A stretch of 60,652 bases of DNA from Azolla pinnata. Lineage: Eukaryota; Streptophyta; Polypodiopsida; Salviniales; Salviniaceae. Position numbers and translations under genes: made by a program. The stretch spans positions 88,328 to 148,979 of the forward strand of contig JBBBWG010026867.1 in the NCBI GenBank assembly GCA_037176905.1. Direction: 5' to 3'. Shown here piece after piece: positions 11,826 to 24,573 of the stretch; positions within the stretch are counted from its first letter, which is position 1; each line of letters starts with the position of its first letter. The notes beneath the pieces are model-generated. The model did not search any database. It saw nothing but the letters and a program-made list of their open reading frames with translations, and was not told where the DNA came from.

Positions 11826-12606
11826 CGATCAAATCGATTGATGAATGCGAGGGCAACATCAACGACGAGCTGGCGATTCATCGAGCCCTCAAAGAGATCC
11901 GAGAGCAGGGCGTTGGGGACCAACATCATGTGCAAGCGTGTGGGCTTCGATTCGATTCCGATATGGTCTGTACGTACATCCGTCTCCAGCATCCAATCTC
12001 GACAGACAGAAGAAGCACACGAATAGGTTCTATAATCGTCTAGGCTTTAGGGTTCTGGGTTCTAGGTTCTTGGCTGGTGCTCACCATTGTTGTTGGACAT
12101 TTGACGAGGAAACAGACAAAAATAGCGATTCGCTCGCTGTTCCAAGCAGCTCCCCAACCCCAGTTTTTCGATTAATTTAAGCCTTTCTGCTCTGAAACCT
12201 CCGATTTTTTCGCAACTCAGGTCGCCGTGACCTGTGGAGTGCCCATCTGCCGGATTTCTGTCGGCCCTATTTGGTCCCTTTCTGCCTTTCACACTCTTCC
12301 TGACAGATGTTCGTTCACAAAGCGACAACAATGGTTTCACACTGTCGCCATGCGATACAATCAGATGCAGAAGCCGGAACCAGAAGTGGCTTTGTAGAGT
12401 CCTCAAAGTGTATGAAATTTCCGCAGTATTAATCGGTCATTGTAACCAGTTGGCATCGCTTATGACTAATGACAGGATAAATGCTCAGAAAAAAAAACAA
12501 TATGTAAGAAAATATATAAGACTTTCGATAAGATTTCCTTCAGAAATATATAAATAAATAAATATCTTGGATGGAGTTTTGATTTCTTATATATATATAT
12601 ATATAT
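11826..12606. other. Intergenic DNA with an unexplained coding-like island
   Basis: Minus 11807-11992 holds a frame with amphipathic, protein-like composition (including HMMLVPNALLSDLFEG), but it has no recognisable domain and runs into the CAN array. A TTTAGGGTT telo-like motif lies at about 12046. A (TA)n run covers 12590-12608. Confidence 0.35.
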
Positions 12607-13312
12607 ACCACTACCAAAAAACACCTAACTGAATTATAAATTACATTTTAACTCCCACTAAAATAAAAGATTATAAATTAATATGCCTACCCTTATCTTC
12701 CACAAAAAATTTGCACCCAATTAATTCCGTTAGTATAATGTTAATTGATTTTATTCCTAGACGCGTTCCATTGATTGGATCCTAATCAATTATTAGCTTA
12801 CAATATTCGATTAGCAGATGGTAGTAATTTTAGACTGTTATTAATTAATTTATGCGACAATTTGGTGTTGATAAATTAATGGAGCGTTAATCACTTAGTT
12901 GATTCGATGTTAATTGAGCTCACAATTAATTGATCTGGTGTAAATAAATTAATTGCACATTGTTTTATCTTCCACAAAAAATTAGCTCCCAATTAATTCC
13001 ATTAGTATAGTGTCAATTGATTTTATTCCCAAACGCTTTCTATTGATTGATCCTAATCAATTACATCACAATATTCGATTAAAAAGCGTCAGTAAATTTA
13101 GACTGTAGTTAATTAATTTATGCGATAATTTGGCGTCAATAAAGTAACGGAGCATCAATCGATTAGTTAATTTGATGTTAATTGAGCTCACAATTAATTG
13201 TTCTGGTGTTAATCAATTAATTGCTGGGCGTTAATTTGTAATTTCTAGTTGTATTAGGTGTTAAATGCAATATATAATTTTGTTAGGTGTTTTGTTTTTG
13301 GCAAATTTCCCC
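12607..13312. mobile_element. Probable non-autonomous MULE-like element with internal tandem duplication
   Basis: The left end reads ACCAAAAAACACCTAACTGA. The reverse complement of the right end reads GGGGAAATTTGCCAAAAAC, then AAAACACCTAACAAAATTAT. The imperfect terminal inverted repeats extend about 75 bp, and this end type resembles Mutator-like elements in plants. The interior holds two AT-rich copies of a 272-bp unit (12696-12967 and 12968 to about 13235), each starting TCTTCCACAAAAAATT and dense in ATTAAT words. No transposase is encoded. The left tip appears truncated next to the (TA)n run, and no target duplication was confirmed. Confidence 0.6.
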
Positions 13313-15730
13313 TTTTTTCTTATTGAATAAATGCCCTTCAAAATGTAAGAAATTCGCTCTTCACAAGGGGCAAAAAAATGAAGGGCAGCTTACAAATTAG
13401 TGAGGAAGTGTATTAATGCTAACAATGATAAGATTACCCACATTTATTCATTAAACAAGGAATCGAAATCGTTACAATCCCATTCGCTCGTAAATCTTTC
13501 TCTTATTAGAACTCTTACAGATGACATCGCCTTGTAAATCCGCACCAATGTATGTGTCCTCGACATGGGATCGGATCAGGCGGATCAAACCTGCGGTTGC
13601 ACGGGTGAGTGCAATTCTATGGCTGGCATAGGATCTTGTGAAACCAATGTAAAAGGCTAATTTAAATGGCTTAAGGGTGCAGATCAGCAGCACTTCTGAT
13701 CGGGAAACATGCGTGTCGGATCGAGCGCAACGCTCTCGAACTTCTTTTGTTTTTTTGTTTTGTTTTGTTTTGAATGGAAGCTGGGAGCTGTCTGTCTGTG
13801 TCTCTGGAAGCAAGTCGACCCGTGGACAGGAAAGCGACTCGAATCCATACGTTATATAAGGTTTAGGGTTTGGTCAACAGGAGATTGCTTGCGACAAGAC
13901 TATGGAGATCTCGTGCGATATCCTCTGTGTTTTTTTTGTTGTTGATAAACTAGTCTTTCGGACGTAACTGGGGAGCCCTCCTTATCACATGACTTTTTAT
14001 ACTGTACAAAAGGAAGCTCTTCGACAGACCCTGGAAGACAACAGAACCAAGAGAGAGTTGCTGGCTCTTTCTCTGGATCGAGCGCATTTCGCAGAGGAGC
14101 GTAGATCGATCGATCTGCTCCGTGAAATCGATGCCGATTTGCCGATGCAGATGCCGATTCTGATGATGCTTGGGGGCTTCATGCAGGGATGATGGAGCTC
14201 TTCTTCTTCTCCAAACCGCATCATGCACGAGAGAGTGCGGTGGGAAAGCGCTTGTATATATATTATATATATCATAACATATGTCCATCCGCGTAAAACG
14301 TGTGGTATCTTCTGGGAGCCACGTGGCCCTAACCGCTTTGGCTTTCAAGAGTTTCGAGGCCACCTGATTCTCTGCCGGGTTGCTCCGATCTGCTTGCACT
14401 CCGAAACAGAAAAAGAAAATAGAGCTGGAACAGGAAAGCCCTTGCTTCGCTCTCTGCATCATCGGGCAGAACGTTAGGCCGAATTCTGCTGTTCGAGTGA
14501 TCGTATCAGGTTCTGGGCACGCCTAACAGAAACAAGGGCAATACACAGCTGCTCTGCATCGGTCAGAATGCAAGCTAATTTCTCCTGTCTGAGTTATAAC
14601 TATCAAAGGCCACCTTAGACTTCTTCTTCTTCTGATCTCTCTTGCGGACCTGGCATTAATGGTCAATCCCGCCCCTCGTCTACGACTCTCCGTCGCGCTC
14701 TTTCAGATTGTTCTCGCTTTCTTTTTCCCCCCGAATTCTGTGGACATCTTTGTCTCTGTCTCTGTGTCTCTGTCTCTCTCAACCTGAGTGTGCACGCTGA
14801 ATTGCGATGTTCATTCAGTAAAATCCTTCAAACATCGAGAGTTACCACTCACGACCGAATGCGTCACGTGAGCTGCATCGTTTCTCGTCTCGTGGGTCAT
14901 ATTTGACATTCTGATGGGCGCTAATCGAATCTATCTATCGATTTGTCTGTCTGTCTGTCTGTCTGTCTCTCTATCTCCCTCGCTCCGATCGATCTTCCTC
15001 TGTTTTTAGATGTCCTGTGTTCAAGTCTCTCAGCTTCTCTTCTCTTCTCTTGGTATCACAACATAAGAAATGTATATACACAATCATATACAAAATATAT
15101 ATAGTCATATATTTGTATGTATATGTTGTGTTTGATATTTGCTTTGGACAATTCCATGCACCTCCTTCACCTCTCACAAGGAACAGAGAAGAAGCACAGA
15201 GAGAGGGAGAGGGAGGGAGAGGGAGGGAGAGCGAGCGGCGTCTTCGTCATCTTCTCTGAAATCCGAACCTGCCCAAATCGAGCGGAAGCTCCGCTCTTCA
15301 TTTGGGCGATCTCTGATTCGACCGAGCGCTATGCGCATGTGTGCTTATCTGCGAGAGAGATAGACAGACAGACAGGCAAGCAGTCAGACAGGTATTGACA
15401 GAGAGCGCATATTGGATTAAGCCAAAGAGAGGCTCCCTCCCCCCCCAGAGAAAGGGATTGATCACTCAGAGATTGGAGAGAAGGGTGATCATAGCTCCAG
15501 AGGCAAATCCTGGAGCGAATTTCGTAGAGAGCAAGCCGCGCGAGAAAGGGAAGGAGGGAGAGAAAAGAGAGAATATTGGATTCCAATACAGGGCTTGGCT
15601 CCAGTGAAAAGCAAGAGAAGAAAAAGGGGCCAATTGGGAGAGGTATATATGCATGTAAAGAGTGGGTGAGCCTCAGAGACACAAGGGGAGAAGACAGAGA
15701 AGAGCGAAAGAGCATTTTGCTCTTCTGCAT
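13313..15730. other. Upstream region and probable 5' leader of TPS1
   Basis: No gene is recognised. The stretch has telo-like GGTTTAGGGTTTGG at about 13860, a (TCTG)n run at 14944-14969, TCTC-rich stretches and GA-rich sequence at 15195-15240. It plausibly contains the TPS1 promoter and a long pyrimidine/purine-rich 5' untranslated region, which is an inference from position. Confidence 0.45.
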
Positions 15731-18700
15731 ATGCCTCACCTTCAGGCAAGCAGAGGAAATCGCCGCTCTGACATTAGGAATCCAACGAATACCGGCGGCA
15801 TTGTTTCCCGCCCTTTCTTCTCATCATCGACATCCTCGGCCCATACCGGTGGTGCCAATCGGACCAGCTCATCGCAATCACAATCGACATCAGCATCACT
15901 GTCATCATCTCCACCATCATCGACATCGACATCATCATCATCATCGTCGTCGTCGTCGTCATCGACATCGACATCGACATTGTCATCATCGTTGTCAGCA
16001 TCATCGGCATCGGCATCGGCATCGGCATCGGCATCGGCATCGGCATCGGCATCGGCATCGGCCTCGGTACCCACCCGATTACTCTCAGATGAAGAGCTCG
16101 TGTTCCCGTCAGGTTCGGTTGCGCATCGAAGCCACCCTAACCCTAATTCCACTCATCTCCCTGCCTCCTCGTCCTCCTCCCGACTAGACCGACTCCTTCA
16201 GCAACGGCAGATCAACCGAATCAATCGAACCTTGGGGCCTCACACCCACCCCGAGGCTGGACACGGTGGGGCCCATCCAAGCGATCGATCCAGTGATGCC
16301 GGCGCCGATGATGCCTCTTGTAAATCCTTCGCGCAGCCTCGACAGAGGTTGCTGGTGGTGGCTAATCGGTTACCTGTTTCAGCGACTCGGCAGGGCGATG
16401 AATGGTTCCTCGAATTGAGTGCTGGTGGCCTAGTCAGTGCCCTATTGGGTAATGAATTCTTTCCCTCCTTCCCTCCCCTCCCAAAAAATAACAAAAATGT
16501 GAGAGATTCAGGGGAGGGAGACTTCTATGCTATTATGCCGCCGGTTCCCAAAGTGCATCTAAAGTGATTAGTTTGATGTTCCAATGTGTTAATATGACTT
16601 TGGCTGGGTGTAAAGATGTTTATTTGAATGCATGATTTTTTTTTCAATTAAAAAAATGTTTTCTTTTTAACACTGTTTTTTTTTTAACTCTCGAGAGTTA
16701 TGGATATCCCTTTTGCTCTTATAAAGAGCTATACGCTTGTGGCATCCTTTATCATCATCTTTTTGGAGCCGATCAGATTATTTATTTGTTTTGTTATGTT
16801 TTTGTTTTTGCAGGAGTGAGGCAATTTGAAACCAAATGGATCGGCTGGGCTGGTGTAAATGTTTCAGACGAAGTGGGTCAAGTTGCACTCAAGAAGGCTC
16901 TGGAGGAAAAGGTTTTGCCGTTTAAAAACCAGTCTCTTTTGCTTCTTAAAGGGTATTGCAGCTGTCAAAGCTGCTTCAAACATGTTGATGCCACAGGATG
17001 AAACAATTAGTGTCCAGCAAAGATTGACCAGATACAAAAGTTTGGGCCTATTTATGTGTATAGGGAACCCTAGAATCTTCATACATGTACCCAATTTCAA
17101 TCAAACATCACTGGCAGGGGCAGTAGCTGTCTGAGAACTTTTGCCAGTGACAATTGATCTTTTGAAAACTCAATTACCCCTTTTGAAGTAGGTAATACTC
17201 TCCCTTAAAATTGTTGCTGTTGTTTTTACAGCGTTGTGTACCTGTATTTTTGGATGAGGAAACAGTACATCAGTATTACAATGGTTATTGTAACAACGTG
17301 CTCTGGCCGCTTTTCCATTATCTGGGTTTACCACAAGAAGACAGGCTTTCAGCAACACGTGGCTTGGCAGATCAGTTTGAGGCATACGAAAGGGCCAACA
17401 GAAAGTTTGCTGAAGTGGTGCATTCTATTTATAAAGAAGGCGATGTGATCTGGTGCCATGATTATCACCTCATGTTTCTTCCCAAGTGTCTAAAAGAGTA
17501 CAATATCAATATGAAAGTTGGGTGGTTTCTTCACACACCGTTTCCTTCCTCAGAGATCTACCGGATGCTACCTTGCCGATCTGACCTTTTGAAAGCTGTG
17601 CTTGCTGCTGACCTGATCGGGTGAGTAGCTTTTGACATTCATTCACATCAGGTTCGATGAGATTCCATTTTAATTCAAACGAGGATAGGCTTGAATGTCA
17701 TTGTATTGTTCTGTATTGAAACACTTTCCTCTCTTTGCATTGTTTGTTTCTTGGTCCATTTAACCATTTCTTCTTGGATCTTTGACATTAGCAGGTAGTC
17801 ATCTAACTCGAGGGAATCATTCCTTTGCTTGTCAATGAAACATTTCTCTATGGGAAGATGAATAAGGTTGTGGTAGGAGAAAAACATGAAATTTGATAAA
17901 AAGCTAATGATTGAATTTATAAACCGATATTCCAGCAGCTTGAATCCCAAAGATTATACCTCCAGTATCAGAACTGTTTAGATGATGATAATGACATGGT
18001 TTTTCTATGGAGATAGATGCTGCTTCTTCATATCTTAGTAAATATTCCTGTCTCTTGTCCGTCATTAAGAAAATATCATATCGTAGAGTTATGCTACTTG
18101 AAAAGATATTAAGCAATGGTCCTTCAGGCTAGAACTTCCCATTTTCTCAGAGTACATTGCTGATTTCTATGGAGGACCTTTTTATTTCTTCAGATCCTTT
18201 TGTTTTCTACAAGAACATTGTCATTTCCAATACTTGATGATGCTATATTTCATCATTATGCCTCATTTTTCGGGGTTTTTAATCAGGAAACAAGACAAGA
18301 CATTCACCTTAAGAATAAGTGATTCTTTATTACAGTGTCAAGTCTTCTTCTCCAATATATCACACTTTTTTCGCTCATTTTTCTTCTTTTACACAAAAAG
18401 GTTGATTCATTCATCAATTTTACACCTGATTTTTTGTTTCAAGGTTTATTCAATGCAATTGACGTGATAAAAATAAAAAAAATGAGCAGTTAAGTCATGA
18501 GAAACAATTTCAACGTGCAACTATTAAATATTAGGTTTTTTTGTCTGATGCCAGTGTATTATGATTTGATGTCAGTCTCTGTTGAAAACAAAGTCTCATG
18601 TCTGTTAGATTCGGCCTTCTGCTGCAGCTTTCATACTTATGATTATGCAAGACACTTTGTGAGTGCCTGCACTCGAATATTAGGGCTAGAGGGCACCCGT

Positions 18701-21700
18701 TCAGGAGTTGAAGACCATCCTTTTGGCAAGCTCACTCGAGTTGCAGCGGTATTTTCTTCAAACTCTATGGAATTATACACTTTCTTCCTGCTGTTCTCTC
18801 TCTTTCTCGTCTGTCTTTCTGTCTCCCTCTCTCCCTCTCTTCTTTGTGTGGGTTCTTGTAAGTACTAGTCCAATAGATAGCTGTTGTTTTAGCCAACAGG
18901 GACATAGGATTATTGATAAAATTTCAATAGCTTTTAGGGAAACCTCAAGAATAACACCATGACTACATTTAACTACCATATTGCACCATGTTTCTGGAAT
19001 GTCAATACCTCAATTAATACATGAGCCAAATTCTATCATTTAATAAATGAAATACCTATGTCACATTAAAAATGCCATTAGATTATAAAAAGTAAATTTG
19101 TACATATAGTGATGATTAACTTAACAGCCATTTAATTGGGGATTTTTTTGTGAGAGATAAAAACTGCTAATGACTCTGTGAGCAACTGCTGAAAGTTGAA
19201 GATAATAACTTCTAGTGATTCTCTCTTTGAATAATGGAATCGGATGCATCAAGGTTCAGAGAAAATCTATCTTGGTTGAGCCCATGGTTCTTGATTTTGT
19301 GAGATGATCAACGATCTCTTCCGCCTGATTATTACCTTTAATCATGTGATATATGATGAATTAGCATGCAAATATTTTGTCTTTCACCCCACTGAATCAT
19401 CATTGTCTTCAATTAGGAAGGTATTTTTGTCAAGAACGCAATTAGAGTTGAGTTCCCTGCCATCAAGTGTCTGCCATCGTTAGCCATTTGCTGATTTGGG
19501 AGCCAGGAAACTTAAAAGTTTTTTTTGACAGTTTTTTTTACATGTTGTGATCGGCCATGCCTGTGTCCATCACCATCTAGATACAATGATGATGATGGTA
19601 ATGCTAGTATGAAACTTCTTTGAAATTGACATGCCTCTATCTGTCTGCCTAGATGCCATGCTTCTGAACACAAGATAACTGAGTCTTGTTCAGTCTTTAG
19701 ACACTGATTTACAAACTAAAGATAGATTAGGAACATTGGGACTGAATGGCCATTTAGCATACTAGAGAAACTCTCCTGGTTTCTTATCCTTTTTTGTGCA
19801 ATGGAGAAATCTGATTTGTGACATGTGTTGTTCAGTTTCCTATTGGGATTGATCCTGAAAGGTTTACCAACGCTCTTGAAAGGCCTGATGTGAAAGGATA
19901 CATCGAAGAGTTAAAACATGAGTTCTCTGGTCGAAAGGTATTATTTTGCATGTATCATTGAAAGATTTGTGACTGACGAATTCATTGAGAGGTGTTTACT
20001 TTTTGAGGTTTCATGGTTAAATGCAGGTCATGCTGGGTGTGGATCGGCTTGATATTATCAAAGGAATTCCTCAGAAGCTTCTTGCATTCGAGAAATTTCT
20101 CGATGAGAACGCAGAATGGAGAGATAAGGTCCTATTGGTTCAAATTGCTGTTCCAACTCGGACAGATGTTCATGATTGTATGTCTCTGAACCAGGATGAT
20201 TACTCTTGACATATCTGTATTTGTTATTGTTTTTCCTCATATAAAAGAAAAAGAACTACATTGTAGAATTGAATAGAAATTATGGTATTGGCATTTAAGG
20301 AATTTGAGTGTCTGCAAGAGTTTGATAACCACAATGTTGATACTAATATTGAACACATTCAATACGAGAGTTTTGTATAAGAGCATCATTAGGCACAAGC
20401 TGATTTAACAGCGTAAGAAAGAAGTGTCATCTGCAATGAAGGTCAGGATATATGCTGATACAGTTAATCTGACTGACAATTTTGAGCTGTGTAGGTTAAA
20501 AGTAGTTTGCATTTTAATTTGGTTTCTTAGAATTGAGTTTTATTGAAGAAATGAGGCTTGGGTTTACAGTAGTTTGCTTTTAACTCTCGTGCAGATCAAC
20601 GACTCACAAGTCAAGTCCATGAGATTGTGGGGAGGATCAATGGTCGCTTTGGAACCTTAACAACAGTCCCAATACATCATCTCGTGAGTGTCTGTTTTTT
20701 CTGGTTTATTTAGCATATGATTCAAGGAGTTGGGGAAAATGGCATGAATTGAATTCTAGAGGATTTGAGATATAAATTCTTGGGTATTGCTGTGCCATTC
20801 CCTTGTGAAAGTTATGGGCTTTTCTGTTGTACTTTTGACCCTTCTTCCTGGAGATGGTTTTCCATTATATTGAAAATACAAGGATGAAATTTAAAGGATA
20901 TAATAATGTAATGACCACTGGCCCATACGTGTGCTGCTGAATTAAATTTGAAACCTTGATGTATAATAGATAATCATCCTGTGACCTGGACAGTCAATCA
21001 TAAAATTTTTAGCCATGTCATCGTTTATCTGTTTACTTTAATCTTAAACAAAAGCAAGCACATGTGCTCGATTATTTACTGCTTTTTAGATGCTTTGGTG
21101 CTGCTGATTGTTGCAGGACAGATCTCTGGATTTCTATAGATTATGTGCTCTCTATGCTGTCACAGGTCTTTACTCCTGCCCTCTTTAACTATTGTTCTGT
21201 AATGTTTTCACGGCTTTCCCTATCACAAATTATATTTTCTTTGATTGCAGCATAATAGATATAGGAAAGTTTCGTTATACATTTATTTCACTCTTTTCTG
21301 TGTGTTCTGCCAGATGTTGCTTTGGTTACGTCTTTGCGAGATGGAATGAATCTTGTAAGCTATGAATTTGTGGCATGCCAGAATGTGAAGAAGGGTGTGC
21401 TGATCCTAAGTGAGGTAAAATTGAGTCCACTGATGAGTTGTAGGCTTTTGGGTCTATAACAACTCTAAAATTCTCTATGTTAACATAGGATGGGATATAA
21501 AGGCCATGCTAAATATCTCATGTTTTTAATCTCTCAGCTGGCTGGTGCAGCTCAATCTCTAGGTGCAGGTGCTATACTTGTAAACCCTTGGAACATAAGT
21601 GAGGTCGCTGTTGCAATAAAGTATGCTCTAGATATGCCGGAAAGTGACAGAGAGGAATGCCACCGCCATAATTTTGAACATGTAACAACACATACAGCGC

Positions 21701-23505
21701 AAGTTTGGGCAGACACCTTTGTAAGGTGAGAATTTTGTTTCCCTAAAAACATTTCTTGCAAAACCTGTCAATATAACTTTTAAATTCTGGTAATACAGTG
21801 AATTGAATGATACTGTTGTTGAGGCGGAATTGAGGACGTTGCATGTTCCCCCTCAACTTCCTTTACAAGAAGCAGCTCTGAAATATCAGCAATCAAGAAA
21901 CCGCTTGCTGATCCTTGTAATGTTTTTATGCCAATTTACATTTTTCATGTGCTTGATATGCCTTTCTATTCGTTATATTGAAGAACTGCACATTTGATTA
22001 TGTGCTAATGTTCCTATCATTACATTCAGTGCAGCACTTAATGTTTTGCATGCTTATCATTCTTTTTTGCATGCAAATTCAGGGTTTCAATGGCACTATG
22101 ACTACCCAAATAGATGGACCTGGGAGAAGAGGTCCCGAACAAATCAGAGACATGAAACTACGGCTGAATCCTCAGCTTAGAGATGTTTTTCACGTTTTAT
22201 GCAAGGATCCTGAAACAACGATCGTCATATTGAGTGGCAGTGAAAGAAGTGTACTTGATGAGGTGAGCTAGCAGTATCAGACATTTCAGTTGGACATGTT
22301 TTCTCATCTATAATACTAGTGTCAGTTGAGGGTGGTGTGTTTTACTGGTTAGGGACATGTAATAGGTTTTTGAATTGACATTATCTAAAAAATCTGTATC
22401 AGTGGTGTCATTATAGCATCAGCTTTCCGCCACTGTATCTAGTTGCTCCTACATTGACCAAAATCCCATCATGTGGTTCTGGTCTCTGTACCTGGGTCTG
22501 TATTGGACAAAAACCCCCTAGGAATATGTCATCTATAATGGATTGGCAACGCCATTTCACTACTAGTTATGAATAGCTCTACATGATTTATACTATCATT
22601 GTAGTAGTTGTTGCTTTCTTTAGACTATTTGAGAAAGTGAGCATTTACTGCAAGTTTACATCTTGCATTTACCGCAAGTTCACATCTTTTTCTTACCACA
22701 CTTTCTATGGAAGTATACTAATCAAAACACATAAGTTTTTGGATGACTTTAACCTTTTTTGTTTTGCAGGCATTTGGGAAGTTTGACTTGTGGCTTGCTG
22801 CAGAGCATGGAATGTTCCTTCGCCACACTCGTGGGGAGTGGAAAACAACAATGCCCGAACATCTAAATATGGATTGGATGGACAGCGTTAGGGTTAGTCT
22901 TGATCTTGTCTAGCTGTTTTGCCTGCTTTAAACAAGCTATATTTGTAGAGAAATGCGGTGGTCCTATTTCAATAGTAAAATATTGACACTTAATTTTTCT
23001 TACAGCCTGTCTTTGAATATTTTCGTGAAAGAACACCACGTTCGTATGTTGAAATCCGTGAAACTTCCTTGCTTTGGAGCTACAAGTATGCAGGTAAGCG
23101 GAACCAGTTCATGGCACAAAGGCCAATGAAGATCCCCAAAACCCTGCATATTCTTTGTTGACTGGGAAATGAAAATGTATGAAAATAGACGGGCTTTTTC
23201 TTTAGCTTTTGATAGTGACTTGCAAAAACTATGAATTCATCAACAAATCTTATGAGAAACTCAAAAAGAACCACTGTTATGTCTGTAGACTATGAATTTG
23301 GTAAAGTACAAGCAAGAGATATGCTACAGCACCTTTGGACTGGTCCAATTTCGAATGCTGCTGTGGATGTCATACCTGGTGGGCGATCTGTGGAAGTTCG
23401 GCCTGTTGGTGTCTCAAAGGTGATTCTTGTTTTTCTTCTTTTTTCATTTCAGAATCTCCTGAAACAAACGTTGCATGGATGCATGCATGTGTCTGTATAT
23501 ACACG

Positions 23506-23552
<47 letters not shown>

Positions 23553-24573
23553 TATATGCTAAGTTTTCACATTTTGTGCATGCTTCTGGATTTTTATTAC
23601 CCAATGCTTCATTACGCATATTTGTTTTTCGACAAAATTATCCATTCGCAAGCTAATTATCATCGTCATGTTTATATCTTCTTTCATATGAATTTCCTAC
23701 TGATATCTTCACACCAGGGTGCTGCAATCGATCGCATCCTGGGAGAAATCGTACACCGGAAACGGATTACAACGCCGATCGATTACGTGCTATGTATAGG
23801 TCACTTTTTGAGCAAGGTACAACTGAACGTGTTAATGTGATAAAAAGCCAATGCAACTTCTGATTCTTCCTGCTTTAATTAACCCTGGAGAGTTTGTGGC
23901 TTTGAATTACCGATGGTCCAAGGGCGCGGGGTATTCAAGTTCTCAAATTCACTGAGATTGATATCCGTCTGTCCGTACATAGCGCATATACAAAAGGGCG
24001 GGTAGCTTTTCTGTAACGGTTTTTTTGAGTATTGATCTCTGCTCTTTTCCAATGTAGGATGAGGATATATACACATTCTTTGAGCCGGAGCTCCCCCACG
24101 AGCGCGATTATGCAGCGAATGGGAGGAGCGTGGATGCAAAGGGATTGATGGAGCGCCGATCTCTACCTAAGGTGGAAGCAGCGAGGGCATCGATCAAACC
24201 GAATGGTCCTGCAACAACAGCTGCCGCGAGCCCCTCATGCAAGGGTATGGGTATGAGTATGGGCAATGCTGTGAGGGCTACCAGCGGGGATCCGAGTGGT
24301 GTACAGACATTGGATTACAGCAATACCGGTGGAGTAGCGGAACAGTCGAATGGGAGCTACGGTGGCAAAGGCGGGGGTCCCAGGAAAGAGCGCCTCGACG
24401 AGTCTCGCCATGAAGGGTCCTCGGTGCTTGACCTCAAAGGTGAGAACTACTTCTCCTGCGCAGTCGGCCACAAGCGCTCGAATGCGCGGTATTCTTTGCC
24501 ATCTTCCGAGGACGTGGTGAGCTTCCTCAAGGCCCTTGCAGCAAGTTACACTGCTCCTCACGGCAACGCCTAG
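15731..24573 (+). CDS. TPS1: Class I trehalose-6-phosphate synthase (TPS1-like)
   Basis: Seventeen exons: 15731-16448, 16814-16911, 17232-17620, 18628-18748, 19836-19937, 20027-20177, 20595-20683, 21117-21165, 21314-21414, 21538-21725, 21799-21916, 22083-22262, 22770-22892, 23006-23093, 23289-23419, 23718-23816, 24058-24573. They splice in frame to 1086 aa. The enzyme makes trehalose-6-phosphate from UDP-glucose and glucose-6-phosphate. The GT20 domain starts near residue 204 ([12 protein letters not shown], catalytic Arg 213) and keeps [24 protein letters not shown] and [11 protein letters not shown]. The TPP-like domain (about 704-930) has GFNGTMT instead of DxDxT, so it is probably not a phosphatase, as in Arabidopsis TPS1. 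The C-terminal [15 protein letters not shown] block (about 1038) is typical of class I. The N terminus is about 110 residues longer than in Arabidopsis because of a Ser/Ala repeat. The frame is open upstream, but 15731 is its first ATG. Confidence 0.97.
15890..16066 (+). repeat. Coding microsatellite in TPS1 exon 1
   Basis: (TCA/TCG/ACA)n at about 15890-15990 passes into a hexamer run of GGCATC at about 16001-16066. In the TPS1 frame this encodes Ser-rich sequence and then a Ser-Ala dipeptide repeat (residues about 54-112). Confidence 0.95.
23507..23550. repeat. (CA)22 microsatellite in TPS1 intron 15
   Basis: An uninterrupted CA dinucleotide run lies between exons 15 and 16 of TPS1. A palindromic ATGCATGCATG word precedes it. 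Confidence 0.98.

Noticed and set aside
10937..11862. Poly-Ser, poly-His and Met-rich frames, some through the N run
   Set aside because: They are frames through CTT and CAN repeats and an assembly gap.
15742..16152. Minus-strand Asp-rich frame opposite TPS1 exon 1
   Set aside because: It is the shadow of the coding microsatellite in TPS1. The plus frame continues into the conserved GT20 domain.
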